From positions 2,798,894 through 2,862,893 of the forward strand of contig CBDCMP010000007.1 in the NCBI GenBank assembly GCA_965218985.1: DNA of 64,000 nucleotides, given 5' to 3'. Below the pieces are notes generated by a model. It saw only the letters and a program-made list of their open reading frames with translations. It had not been told where the DNA came from and ran no database searches. Every line of letters begins with the position of its first letter. The stretch's first letter is position 1. The translations under genes and the position numbers were made by a program. Shown here one piece after another: positions 33,308-43,075 of the stretch. This stretch comes from Pseudopedobacter sp965218985 (GTDB lineage: Bacteria; Bacteroidota; Bacteroidia; Sphingobacteriales; Sphingobacteriaceae).

Positions 33308-34657
33308 ATGTTATTTGCTAAAGGCTATGAAAAAATAAAGTTCCTCATCTTATTTTCACTGTTAACATATGGTATAGATTCATTTGCCACTAACTATTAT
33401 GTGAGTTCAAAAAATGGGAATGATAAATATGATGGAGTGTCCCCTCGTGTGCCGAAGAAAACCATCCAGAGTGCGGCAAATTTAACCAAACCGGGGGATA
33501 CCGTTTTTGTGATGAATGGAACCTATTCAAACGAATGCCCTTCCTGTAATGTGGTGGAGGTTTTGAATAGCGGCACGTCTAATAACTACATCATCTATAA
33601 GAATTATCCAAATCATCATCCGGTGATCAAATTTAATGGTTGGGCCGGCATTTCAATTATAAATACCAGTTATATTAAAATCTTTGGCTTCGAAGTTCAT
33701 GGAGAGAGCCAAAGCATCAGTTTGAAAGCAGCTTTAAATCAAGAAAAGAGCTGCAGGAATAAATCTGGAGACTATGAGCCCGTTTATAATGGGAATGGAA
33801 TAGCAATTAGCGGTAAAAACGGGGGGCATCCTCATCACATTGTGGTGGAACAGAATATCGTGCATAATTGTGGGGGAGGAGGGATCAGTGCTGCTCAGGC
33901 AGATTACGTTACATTTCAGGATAATCTTGTCTATGATAACAGTTGGTATACTTTATTTGGGAGTAGCGGCATCTCATTTTATCAGTTCTGGAATTATGAC
34001 TACAAAGAAGATTACCATAATTTCATCAGAAGAAATAAATGTTTTAACAACAGGTCATATGTGCCCTGGGTTAAGCTTTGTGAAATCACGGATGGAAATG
34101 GGATCATCATAGATGATTTCAAAAATAAACAGAATGGCTCCAAATCAGGGGCCTACAAAGGGAGAACATTAGTGGAGAACAATGTTTGCTGGTACAATGG
34201 CGGGACAGGTATTCATACGTTTCAGAGTGCGCATGTAGATATTATGAATAATACTGCTTACTGCAATTCTCAAAGTATGGAATTGAATGCGGGCCAAATC
34301 CTTGCAGGGTTAAGTGATGACATTAAAATAGTGAATAACATTCTGGTGTCTGATCATCAAAACATCATCAATTCCAATTATTCAAACACCAACATTACCT
34401 ATTTAAATAATTTACATTACAATATTACAAACCCAGGGTTGTCCAGGGCGGTTTTGAGTAATAGCAGTTGTATCAGCGGACTTGATCCCATGTTTGTAAA
34501 ACCAGGTAAGAATATCAAGGCGAATTTCAACTTAAGCGGAAATAGCCCTGCAATAAACCGTGCGAACAAAGAATTATACAGCAAAGGGGATTTTAATTTT
34601 TTCGCCAGGCCTATTGATAAGCAATCTGACATCGGTGCTTTTGAATATCATGAATGA
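33308..34657 (+). CDS. Secreted right-handed beta-helix protein (DUF1565-like)
   Basis: This 449-residue protein has a signal peptide (FLILFSLLTYGIDSFA). The family opening follows: NYYVSSKNGNDKYDGVSP, KTIQSAANLTKPGDTVFVMNG. After that come many beta-helix turns (HHIVVEQNIVHNCGGGGIS, VDIMNNTAYCNS). It ends at RPIDKQSDIGAFEYHE without a T9SS domain. Such proteins act as polysaccharide lyases, epimerases or carbohydrate-binding scaffolds. Its place at the edge of an exopolysaccharide locus suggests it modifies or degrades the polymer; the catalytic type is not recognisable. Confidence 0.82.
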   Translation: MLFAKGYEKIKFLILFSLLTYGIDSFATNYYVSSKNGNDKYDGVSPRVPKKTIQSAANLTKPGDTVFVMNGTYSNECPSCNVVEVLNSGTSNNYIIYKNYPNHHPVIKFNGWAGISIINTSYIKIFGFEVHGESQSISLKAALNQEKSCRNKSGDYEPVYNGNGIAISGKNGGHPHHIVVEQNIVHNCGGGGISAAQADYVTFQDNLVYDNSWYTLFGSSGISFYQFWNYDYKEDYHNFIRRNKCFNNRSYVPWVKLCEITDGNGIIIDDFKNKQNGSKSGAYKGRTLVENNVCWYNGGTGIHTFQSAHVDIMNNTAYCNSQSMELNAGQILAGLSDDIKIVNNILVSDHQNIINSNYSNTNITYLNNLHYNITNPGLSRAVLSNSSCISGLDPMFVKPGKNIKANFNLSGNSPAINRANKELYSKGDFNFFARPIDKQSDIGAFEYHE

Positions 34658-35072
34658 AAAGCTCAAATTAGAGCAATATTCCTAAATTTTGTACGATTTT
34701 TATAATAATTTTAAAATTAGACCCTTTATTTTTAGTTAATATCTGATCAGAAAAGCACGCATCAACTTATCTGTTTTAATTAAAGAATGTTCAATAATAA
34801 CAATAAATCTCTCCAAAATAATTTCAGGAAAGAGCGTTCGTCAAAGTAAATTATTAGGATTCTTAAAGAATTATTTTGCTATAAATATAAAAATAGCAAT
34901 AGCGCTCCTGAAAATAAGCTGTTTATTGTCATTCTTATTATTGCCCATTTTGCCGTTTTGATCTTGTTCTCGATTACCCACTTTATTTTATAAACTTAAA
35001 TATTTTAACTATTATTATTTTTTGTTATAAAATAATCAGTATATTATAGCTTAAAATAAAATATAAATATAT
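34658..35072. other. AT-rich gap without genes before the exopolysaccharide operon
   Basis: No open frame with protein-like features was found. TTGCTAT / ATAGCAA (about 34870-34900) could form a small hairpin. The stretch is very AT-rich and leads into the promoter cluster that follows. Confidence 0.5.
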
Positions 35073-35116
35073 TATATTTGGTATCATATAATATATTATA
35101 TTTGGCATTATATTTG
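35073..35116 (+). promoter_or_regulatory. Three tandem TATATTTG promoter boxes
   Basis: TATATTTG occurs at 35073-35080, 35097-35104 and 35109-35116, each a perfect TAnnTTTG -7 box. The first two belong to a direct repeat of ATATATTATATTTGG with a 24-base period. They lie 96-139 bases before the start codon of the initiating glycosyltransferase and are the likely promoters of the exopolysaccharide operon. Confidence 0.55.
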
Positions 35117-35211
35117 GCAAAAGCATTTATCATATCGATTCAGTCTGGAAACGTTCTGATGCCACTCTTTAGGGAGCGATTTAGTAAGAGTTGATATTAA
35201 AATTTAGCATT

Positions 35212-36579
35212 ATGCAAACACGGTACTTTTACATTCTAAGATTCGCACTTGCAATAAGTGATTTGGTCTTGATTAATTTAAGTTTTTTTCTTGGCTTTTA
35301 TCTTTCCAATAAATATGGTGCTAGCTTTGATGAAGGCTTTTATCAGCAAAATGTTTTTGTTTGCAATTTTTTATGGTTAGCATCAACGGCCATTTTTGGT
35401 TTGTACAGCGAATGCACCACCTATAAATTGGAAGCGATTTATAGAGCAACCTGGAGAAGTATAGCGTTTCATATTTTTCTTTTTTTGATTTATTTGTTCT
35501 TCAGCAACAATCTTAATTTTCCTAAGCATTTCTTAATGACGTTTTATTTTTTGGCGGGTTCTGGCTTTTTATTGAGTCGTTTTACCGGAACAGCCATACA
35601 GAGTACGCTAAATAAGAACTTTGATATTAGAAAAGCAGTTGCCGTATTAGGAATGAATAGGGGAGGATTGAAATTGGCGGCATATCTTGAAAAGCAAAGC
35701 AGTCTGAATTTTGTGGGTTTTTTAGACCAAAGTGCCGAGGATTTTAAATTGCCAGCAGCGGCAAAGCAGTTAAAAAAAGCGGCAGAATCAGGAGTGGATG
35801 AAGTTTTCATTTCTCTAAATCCGAATAAAATGGGTGATTTGGAAGATTTGATTAGAGAAGGGGAGAAACAATGTGTCCGTTTGAAATTTGTTCCAGATTT
35901 AAGTGATTTGGACAATAGTTTTAAAATGGACAAAATGGGCGATTTCACTGTCCTTTTAGCCCGTACTGAGCCTTTAGAAAATATTGAGAATAGATTTAAG
36001 AAGCGGTTATTTGATCTGGTTTTTAGCGTTTTTGTACTCGTTTTTTTATTGAGCTGGCTTTATCCTTTATTAGCGATCATCATTAAAATTCAGAGTCCTG
36101 GTCCGGTGTTATTTAAGCAGTTGCGTACAGGTCGTGATAACAAGCCGTTCTGGTGCTATAAGTTCAGGAGCATGAGGGTGAATAAAGAAAGCCATCTTCG
36201 CCAGGCCAGTTTAGATGACGATAGAATCACTCCCGTGGGTAAATTCATGCGCAAAACAAGCTTGGATGAATTACCTCAATTCTTTAATGTTCTTTTAGGT
36301 TATATGAGCGTAATAGGTCCAAGACCTCATATGCTGTCACATACTGAGCAGTATCGCAAAATCATCGATAAATACATGATCAGACAATTTCTGAAACCAG
36401 GGATAAGCGGCTGGGCCCAAGTGAATGGTTTCAGAGGTGAAACCAAAGATCATACGCTCATGGAGCAAAGAGTTGAACATGATATTTGGTACCTCGAAAA
36501 CTGGTCTTTAATGCTGGATATCAAAGTTATATTTTTCACGCTCATCAATATTTTCAAGGGCGAGAAGAATGCCTATTAA
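35212..36579 (+). CDS. Polyprenyl phosphate sugar-1-phosphate transferase (WcaJ-like)
   Basis: The start is set at ATG 35212 (MQTRYFYILRFALAISD) rather than the TTG at 35191. The 455-residue protein has four N-terminal membrane helices, a nucleotide-binding-like middle (RKAVAVLGMNRGGLKLAAYL), one further helix, and the catalytic bacterial sugar transferase domain (SPGPVLFKQLRTGR, YKFRSM, SLDELPQFFNVLLG, SVIGPRP). It starts polymer assembly by moving a sugar phosphate from a UDP-sugar to undecaprenyl phosphate. Confidence 0.94.
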   Translation: MQTRYFYILRFALAISDLVLINLSFFLGFYLSNKYGASFDEGFYQQNVFVCNFLWLASTAIFGLYSECTTYKLEAIYRATWRSIAFHIFLFLIYLFFSNNLNFPKHFLMTFYFLAGSGFLLSRFTGTAIQSTLNKNFDIRKAVAVLGMNRGGLKLAAYLEKQSSLNFVGFLDQSAEDFKLPAAAKQLKKAAESGVDEVFISLNPNKMGDLEDLIREGEKQCVRLKFVPDLSDLDNSFKMDKMGDFTVLLARTEPLENIENRFKKRLFDLVFSVFVLVFLLSWLYPLLAIIIKIQSPGPVLFKQLRTGRDNKPFWCYKFRSMRVNKESHLRQASLDDDRITPVGKFMRKTSLDELPQFFNVLLGYMSVIGPRPHMLSHTEQYRKIIDKYMIRQFLKPGISGWAQVNGFRGETKDHTLMEQRVEHDIWYLENWSLMLDIKVIFFTLINIFKGEKNAY

Positions 36580-36884
36580 AAATTACGTTCATTATTTAAA
36601 ACTAGTTTTTAAGAAAGGAAAATGTATTTATTCCCGTCGTACGTTTTTTTGTCCATTTGGTTGAACCACACGAAATAGGTTGGATAATCCTTGACTTTTT
36701 AGTGATGTAGGAGAGATCGAAATTTATTTTGGCTTAATGTTTGATCGATTGGGAATTGGTTTTCTTTATTACAAAATTTAAAACATATGTTTATTTTAGT
36801 GGGATGATTTCAAGATCACGCCACCTTTAGTATATTTAAAAGTTTTAATGGTAATTTGCAATTTTACAACACCAATTACACAAT
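36580..36884. other. Gap with a possible 18-residue reading frame
   Basis: AAGGAAA precedes ATG 36622, which opens a frame for MYLFPSYVFLSIWLNHTK ending at TAG 36676-36678. It is too short to judge coding potential. The rest of the gap is AT-rich; no clear hairpin or promoter is seen. Confidence 0.3.
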
Positions 36885-37679
36885 ATGATACCACGTATGA
36901 ATTTTCGCCTCACTTTGCTTAAAACCTCTTTTTTATCATTTGCCATACTCCTGTTCGTTTGCTTATCATCCTGCACTTCTTACAAGGATATTCCATATTT
37001 CCAACAGATAAACCGTTCTCAGGTTACCGAACAGGATTTAAATAATTATTCTTCTTTGGTGATTCAACCTGAAGACCAAATAGCCATTAATGTGAGCAGT
37101 TTAAATCCTGAAGCTTCATCAGTTTTTAACAACAACATGCAAAATTCCGGAACGGATATCCATAACCCTACTTTTGGATACATCGTGGATAAAAACGGTA
37201 AAATCACTCTGCCTTTGGTTGGAGAGGTTAAAGCTGCCGGACTAACAACAGATGAGCTTTCTGCACAATTGAAACAAAAAGTGACTGTTTACCTCAGAGA
37301 ACCTACTGTATCTGTCAGAGTGGTTAGTTTTAAAGTCGCAGTTTTGGGAGATGTCATGCGCCCGAATATTTATAGCAGTTCCAGTGAAAGACTTACCATA
37401 CCTGAAGCATTGAGTTTGGCCGGCGACTTAAATATTACCGCTAAAAGAAAGAATGTTTTATTAGTCAGAGAGATCAACGGCAAAAGAAAATTCATTCCAA
37501 TTGACTTGACCTCAAAAGATGTTTTTCAATCTCCTTATTTCTACCTAAAGAGTAATGATCTAATCTATGTGGAGCCTTCTAAATTGAAATTAGCCACTGT
37601 TGACACTGGTTATAGAAATGCAAGTTTGATTATATCAGCACTTTCTTTATTGGCAATCACCTATTCTATCATCAAATAA
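36885..37679 (+). CDS. Polysaccharide export outer-membrane lipoprotein (Wza-like)
   Basis: This 264-residue lipoprotein (lipobox LLFVCLSSC, Cys30) has a poly_export domain (YSSLVIQPEDQIAINVSSLNP, GYIVDKNGKITLPLVGEV) and a SLBB-type domain (VAVLGDVMRPNIYSS, IPEALSLAGDL). A hydrophobic stretch lies at the C-terminus (SLIISALSLLAITYSI). It should form the outer-membrane exit pore for the polymer together with the Wzc-like protein encoded 3 bases downstream. Confidence 0.93.
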   Translation: MIPRMNFRLTLLKTSFLSFAILLFVCLSSCTSYKDIPYFQQINRSQVTEQDLNNYSSLVIQPEDQIAINVSSLNPEASSVFNNNMQNSGTDIHNPTFGYIVDKNGKITLPLVGEVKAAGLTTDELSAQLKQKVTVYLREPTVSVRVVSFKVAVLGDVMRPNIYSSSSERLTIPEALSLAGDLNITAKRKNVLLVREINGKRKFIPIDLTSKDVFQSPYFYLKSNDLIYVEPSKLKLATVDTGYRNASLIISALSLLAITYSIIK

Positions 37680-37682
37680 TAA

Positions 37683-40058
37683 ATGACTTCTGGATTTCCT
37701 AAAAACAACGTGAATGACGGCGATCAGCATTATACAGATTTAAAATCCATACTAGCGAAATATTTTTATCACTGGCCTTTATTTTTGCTGTTTGTTGCTC
37801 TGGCATTCTCAGCAGCCTATTATTATTTAGAGATCACCAAACCTGTTTACGAAATAAGTGCTTCCATACTTGTAAAGGATGAAAAAAAATCTCCACAAGA
37901 AAAGTCTGCCTTAAAAGAATTAGACCAGTCAGCAACTCCAAACAATGCAGAAGCTGAAATTGAGATATTAAAGTCTAAAACTTTGATCAATAAAGTAGTG
38001 AACGATATGCAGTTATGGACCTCTTATGAAACAGGAAGTGGATTGAAATCTAAAAATCTATATGAGTCTAAGCCGTTTAAATTTCTTCTGATAAAGAAAA
38101 ATGAAACTTTAAACGACGAAAAAATTCAAATCCTGATCAAGGATGAACAGAATTATGAAGTGATCAACCCAAGTGGCAGTAAGATCCCTGCAAATTATAA
38201 CAATATTTTAAAGAACGATTTTGGGGATTGGGCACTGCAACCTACACCGTCAATAGACCGGTATATAGGTAAGACCATAACCATCCGTTTATATGACCCT
38301 GAGCAGATCAGCAATCATTACATAAAAGATCTGGATGCGCATCTATTGGATAAATCAGCTCCAACTATTGGTTTGTTCATTACCGATGCCATACCCCAAA
38401 GAGGAAAGGATTTTCTAAATAACCTCATCAAAGTTTATAATGAAGCATCATCAGAGGAGATAAAGCGTACGACTAAGAATACCATTGATTTCATTGACAA
38501 TCGTTTGGCCTCGCTCTCCGGAGAATTAGACACGGCTGAACATCAGGTGGAGTCATATAGAAGTAGTCAGGGATTAACAGACATTAATTCTCAATCAAAG
38601 GTATATCTGGAGAACGTGCAGGTCAATGACCAAAAACTGAATGAGGTCAACGTGCAACTTAATGTGATTGAAGGAATCGAAAGATATCTAAATTCTGCAT
38701 CTAATTCAGATAACACGCCAACCACACTTGGTGTTTCGGATCCAATTCTAAATAGTTTACTGGAGAAATTATCACAACTGCAGTTGAAGAGAGTGGCTTT
38801 ACTGGCCACAACACCTGAGAGCAATCCGGTTTTTGAGCCGATAAACCGCCAAATAAAAGACACTAAAGCATCAATAAGGGGAAAAATTGCAGGCATAAAA
38901 TCTTCTTTACTAAGCAGCAAAAGACAATTACAATCCTTTAACAATAAATTCGAATCGTCTATCAAAGAGATTCCCGGCCAGGAGAGACAGTTTTTGAGCA
39001 TGAAGAGACAGCAATCCATTAAAGAGAACCTGTATGTCTATCTATTGCAAAAGAGGGAGGAGTTAGCCTTAAGCTATGCGTCCACGCTAATAGACGCAAG
39101 AATAGTGGATCAGGCGAATGTGGGGGACGTGAAATGGCCAAGACTGCCTATACTTATTGCACTTGCTTTGTTATGTGGTTTAGGGGTTCCCTTTTTGATC
39201 CTGTATTTCAGATATGCGTTCAACAGTCAGATTACCGAGAAAAGAGAGATCACAGCAGTGACTCGGGCTCCGATACTGGGAGAAATCTCTTACCAGAATC
39301 TGGGGAAATCCCTTATTGTAATGGATAATGTCAGGCATGTTTTAGGTGAACAAATAAGATCTTTAAGAACCAACTTACATTATTTACATGCAAAGAAGGA
39401 TTCTTCAATAGATGACGGAAAAGGCAAAGTCACGCTATTCACTTCCAGCATATCCAAAGAAGGGAAAAGTTTTGTCAGCTCTAATCTTGCGGTCTCGCTG
39501 GCAGCTTCAGGCAAAAGGACGGTCATTCTGGAAATGGACCTCAGAAAACCCAAGTTATCCTCTGTGTTTAATTTGCCCTCTGATCATAAAGGGATCAGTG
39601 ATTTTTTATCATCACCTATCTTCATCAATGAAATCATACGACCTTCAGGCATAGTTGATCATTTAGATTTTATTGGCAGTGGATATATTCCCAACAATCC
39701 GTCTGAATTACTGGAAAGTGAAAGATTAAATCAATTGATAGGTCAGTTAAGAGAGAAATATGAAGAGGTCATCATTGATTCTCCACCTCTTCATTTAGTC
39801 ACTGACGCAATGATCATTTCAAAAGTGGCGGATGTATCTTTATATGTGGTAAGACAAGGGTACACCAAAAAAGTGGAACTTAATTTTATTGGAGATCTTT
39901 ACGATAATGATAAAATTCCTAACCTGAATATCATCTTTAATGGAATTAAAGAGAATCAATACGGATATGGATATCATTATGATCATAGTTATTATAGCTC
40001 AAAATCCTATAACACCGGTTTTAAAGCTCAATTAAGTTCTTTTCTGTCCAGATTTTGA
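37683..40058 (+). CDS. Polysaccharide co-polymerase / tyrosine autokinase (Wzc-like)
   Basis: This 791-residue protein has a Wzz domain between two membrane helices (about residues 33-50 and 483-505), with a long coiled periplasmic part. The cytoplasmic BY-kinase follows: Walker A SSISKEGKSFVSS (about 583-600), Walker A' VILEMDLRKP and Walker B VIIDSPP. A tyrosine-rich tail (YGYGYHYDHSYYSSKSY) is the expected autophosphorylation cluster. It controls chain length and export with Wza. A cognate phosphatase is not seen in the window. Confidence 0.95.
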   Translation: MTSGFPKNNVNDGDQHYTDLKSILAKYFYHWPLFLLFVALAFSAAYYYLEITKPVYEISASILVKDEKKSPQEKSALKELDQSATPNNAEAEIEILKSKTLINKVVNDMQLWTSYETGSGLKSKNLYESKPFKFLLIKKNETLNDEKIQILIKDEQNYEVINPSGSKIPANYNNILKNDFGDWALQPTPSIDRYIGKTITIRLYDPEQISNHYIKDLDAHLLDKSAPTIGLFITDAIPQRGKDFLNNLIKVYNEASSEEIKRTTKNTIDFIDNRLASLSGELDTAEHQVESYRSSQGLTDINSQSKVYLENVQVNDQKLNEVNVQLNVIEGIERYLNSASNSDNTPTTLGVSDPILNSLLEKLSQLQLKRVALLATTPESNPVFEPINRQIKDTKASIRGKIAGIKSSLLSSKRQLQSFNNKFESSIKEIPGQERQFLSMKRQQSIKENLYVYLLQKREELALSYASTLIDARIVDQANVGDVKWPRLPILIALALLCGLGVPFLILYFRYAFNSQITEKREITAVTRAPILGEISYQNLGKSLIVMDNVRHVLGEQIRSLRTNLHYLHAKKDSSIDDGKGKVTLFTSSISKEGKSFVSSNLAVSLAASGKRTVILEMDLRKPKLSSVFNLPSDHKGISDFLSSPIFINEIIRPSGIVDHLDFIGSGYIPNNPSELLESERLNQLIGQLREKYEEVIIDSPPLHLVTDAMIISKVADVSLYVVRQGYTKKVELNFIGDLYDNDKIPNLNIIFNGIKENQYGYGYHYDHSYYSSKSYNTGFKAQLSSFLSRF

Positions 40059-40141
40059 GAAAAAATTATTGAATGTCCGTAATTTATCATAAAACCAACA
40101 AGAGATGGGGAAATGGATAAATCCATTAAAATTCCTGTTTC

Positions 40142-40206
40142 ATATAGCCCATGGTTTTAAACCATGGGCTATATTTGATTTGCAATTGAAACCGTTTTAA
40201 CGGTTT
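40142..40206. repeat. Two adjacent palindromes, REP-like element
   Basis: ATATAGCCCATGGTTT and its exact inverse (40142-40174) form a 16-bp hairpin with a one-base loop. It is followed by AAACCGTT-TT-AACGGTTT (40189-40206). The paired palindromes in a gap between operon genes look like a dispersed REP-type element. It sits between the Wzc-like and polymerase genes and may attenuate the transcript. Confidence 0.65.
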
Positions 40207-40304
40207 AATCATCCTTATGAAGCTTTACGGATATTCAAAAAAATTATCTGCTCATCACTAATCTAAATGCTTAATTTCAAAGTTTAAAAATAAATAACCC
40301 TGGT

Positions 40305-41612
40305 TTGATTTTTATTCTACCCGTCATCACGCTGATATTATTCTTCTTGAATATTTATTTCAGGGGAAATAATGTACCGTCCATCATCCTTTTCATTTTA
40401 GCCTTTTTACCGCTGATGGATCTTAAAATCACAATGGAAGCCTGGGGCGGTTTTAAGATTTTCGATGCCATTTGCTTTTATAGCTTCATTTTCCTGTTAA
40501 AAGACTTTACCACCATCAAACTTAAGCAAAGAAATAATTACTATCTGTTTCTTTTTGTGATGCTTTTTTTCATCGTATTGTTTGGAGGTTTAGCTTCAGC
40601 ATATCCCGATGCCATATATTTACAGTTAGTTAAGTTTTTGCCCATATTTATTTTTGGCAGATTCTTGCTCACGGAATGCCTTAAGGATCGGTTTTTTCAT
40701 TTAAAGGCTATTAAGGCCATTAAAATAAGCTATATGGTGGCCTTATGTTTTCTGATCATACAAGTGGTCATAGGTTTGAAATTCACTTTTTATCCTTCAC
40801 TGGGGCAAAACACCATTGATCCTGTTTTTCATATCATCAGGTATCCAGGAGTGTTTTATGATTCCCAGGCACATGGTCAGTTTTTAGCTTTGGGCAGTTT
40901 TTTATTCCTTTACATAGAGCGGGGGGCTACCAAAAGGCAAGTGTTCTTTAATTATTTGTTTTTTGTACTGGCGGTGACGGGAATCATCATTGCCGGCAGC
41001 AGGGCCGCATTCGGAGGATTTGTAGCAGGCTTGTTGGTGGTTTTTTTTGTGGCTTCCAGAAAATATTTTTTCTACGGAGTGCTACTGGTTGTTTTGGGAT
41101 TTACCACCTTCACTATCGTAGCTCCGGAATCAGGAGTTTTTGACAGAACGCAGAACCTGACCCAGGATTATCTTTTTCGTCAAACCATTTGGAAAGAAGC
41201 TTTTGATATCTCTAAGGAGCATCCTTATTTGGGGATAGGATCTGGTAACTATCAGAATTATGTGCGAAAGCACAATCAAAATCAATATTTGGAATTAGAG
41301 GATGGCGAGATGGTTTACTTTGACCAGCCTGAGAATGGATATTTAAAAATAATGGTTGAACTGGGCTATTTTGGATTTTTAATCTTTATTCTTTTTATGC
41401 TGACGCCATTATTCAGGGGTTTTAATTTATTGATCAGGAATGACATCGACAAACGAGCTGCATTTTTGATGGCATCCTTAATCAGTTGGTTAGTGGCTTT
41501 TAATACAGTTTATTCTATTTATGATTATCGATTATTAATCATGGTGACAAGTATGGTGGCTTTGTTGATCACCTTTCCTTTAAAAAAGCATCAGCTGTAT
41601 GAAACCGATTAG
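40305..41612 (+). CDS. O-antigen ligase/polymerase-like membrane protein (Wzy candidate)
   Basis: This 435-residue protein has about ten or more hydrophobic helices and a large extracytoplasmic loop containing HPYLGIGSGNYQNYVRKHN and ENGYLKIMVELGYFGFL, typical of the Wzy_C/O-antigen ligase family. The start is TTG 40305, since the only nearby ATG is out of frame. In this context it is most likely the repeat-unit polymerase. It overlaps the flippase gene by 14 bases. Confidence 0.88.
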   Translation: MIFILPVITLILFFLNIYFRGNNVPSIILFILAFLPLMDLKITMEAWGGFKIFDAICFYSFIFLLKDFTTIKLKQRNNYYLFLFVMLFFIVLFGGLASAYPDAIYLQLVKFLPIFIFGRFLLTECLKDRFFHLKAIKAIKISYMVALCFLIIQVVIGLKFTFYPSLGQNTIDPVFHIIRYPGVFYDSQAHGQFLALGSFLFLYIERGATKRQVFFNYLFFVLAVTGIIIAGSRAAFGGFVAGLLVVFFVASRKYFFYGVLLVVLGFTTFTIVAPESGVFDRTQNLTQDYLFRQTIWKEAFDISKEHPYLGIGSGNYQNYVRKHNQNQYLELEDGEMVYFDQPENGYLKIMVELGYFGFLIFILFMLTPLFRGFNLLIRNDIDKRAAFLMASLISWLVAFNTVYSIYDYRLLIMVTSMVALLITFPLKKHQLYETD

Positions 41613-43053
41613 CAGCAAGTTTAAGGTTTTCGGATCATCATTAATTAAAAACAGTGTTTGGGGAGTGGCTGCAAATGTTATTCAGGTTCTCTTCGTTTCT
41701 GTTTTTTTTGTGATTGTTGCCCGTAAATATACTGCCAATGAATTCGCCGAATTTTTAATCTCTACTACAGTTTACCAATTAGTGGCGGCCTTCTCTTCTA
41801 TGGGGCTTGGCCAATGGTTCATCAGGCAGTATATACAAGAAACAGATAAGATAGGTTTTACCAATAAGTTTTTGAGAACTCAAATCCTGCTGGGTTTTGC
41901 CTTTTACCTTGTCAATATACTTTTGGCTTATTTTCTCTATCCAAATGGGCAAATAAGAATTCTTTGTTTCCTATTAGGAACCAATATCATATTCGACAAT
42001 TTCATCAATGCCATCAGGAGTTTGAATATTGCTGAACAAAAGCAGATTCAGACCGCTCAGATTTTTGTCATTGATGGATTTTTAAAATTAATCATTGGTT
42101 GCCTGCTGTTCATCAATCCTTTCTCAGCGGTTGTGCTGTCCACTTTGATGATCGTAGGAAGAATGATCACGCTCGGCCTGTTTTTGAAACTCCGCTCCTC
42201 CAGCAATATAGATTTAAAGCGTTTGTGGCAGGCTGAAATACCCATCAAAGATCTTAAAAAAATAATAGTAAGAAATTGGCAGTTCATCATCATTGGTAGC
42301 ATATCCATCATCTATTGGCGGATAGCTAACATCATTATTTCAAAGTTCTTACCACTTAACAATGTTGCCGATTATGAGATCTCGTTTCGAATATTCTCTA
42401 TCCTTCAAATTTTACCGCTGGTTGTTTCTGCCACCATTTATCCTCAATTCATAAAATATTTTAACCATAAGGAATTTCATAAATTAAAAAGCCTTTATCA
42501 TCATATTTTCATCCTGTACTGCCTTTTCTCTCTCATTTGCTATGTATTCATCTACTCTTTTGCTGGTTTCATCATCCCCGCGGCGTTTGGAGATGCTTAT
42601 CCGGGTGCAGTGGCATGTTTGCAACAGATGTTTCTTACCATTTTAGTGTTGCCAACAGTTCTTTTGCAAGCTAACTTGATTGTATCCATGGGATTAGAGA
42701 AAATGGATATGTGGTTTAACACTTTGAGTTTGGTGATCAATGTGGCTTGCTGCTTAGTGGGTTTATATTTCTTCAAGTCATTGGCCACAGTGAACTACTC
42801 CATATTTTTATCATTTATATTTTTTCATCTTTTTCAGGATGTGCTTTTAATCCGGAGAAAAATAATATCCTTTAAACATTGTCTGTTCTATTATCTGGGA
42901 ATGATGTCCCTGGTTTTGGTTTATCATTATATGATAGAAAATATTAATCCATACCTTGTCTTTTTGATTTTTTCAGGATTTTTAATTGGTTCGTATTTTT
43001 TATTAAGGATATTTAAAAAAGAGCAACACCAACCTTTGACAAAATTTTTATAA
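41599..43053 (+). CDS. Oligosaccharide flippase (Wzx candidate)
   Basis: This 484-residue protein has roughly 12-14 membrane helices and the polysaccharide biosynthesis/MATE-like layout: NSVWGVAANVIQVLFVSVFFVIVARKYT at the N-terminus, then SMGLGQWFIRQY and YPGAVACLQQM. It should flip the undecaprenyl-linked repeat unit to the periplasmic face. Its start lies inside the end of the polymerase gene, which implies translational coupling. Confidence 0.9.
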   Translation: MKPISSKFKVFGSSLIKNSVWGVAANVIQVLFVSVFFVIVARKYTANEFAEFLISTTVYQLVAAFSSMGLGQWFIRQYIQETDKIGFTNKFLRTQILLGFAFYLVNILLAYFLYPNGQIRILCFLLGTNIIFDNFINAIRSLNIAEQKQIQTAQIFVIDGFLKLIIGCLLFINPFSAVVLSTLMIVGRMITLGLFLKLRSSSNIDLKRLWQAEIPIKDLKKIIVRNWQFIIIGSISIIYWRIANIIISKFLPLNNVADYEISFRIFSILQILPLVVSATIYPQFIKYFNHKEFHKLKSLYHHIFILYCLFSLICYVFIYSFAGFIIPAAFGDAYPGAVACLQQMFLTILVLPTVLLQANLIVSMGLEKMDMWFNTLSLVINVACCLVGLYFFKSLATVNYSIFLSFIFFHLFQDVLLIRRKIISFKHCLFYYLGMMSLVLVYHYMIENINPYLVFLIFSGFLIGSYFLLRIFKKEQHQPLTKFL

Positions 43054-43075
43054 ATAGGAATCGTAAGCGTAAAGT

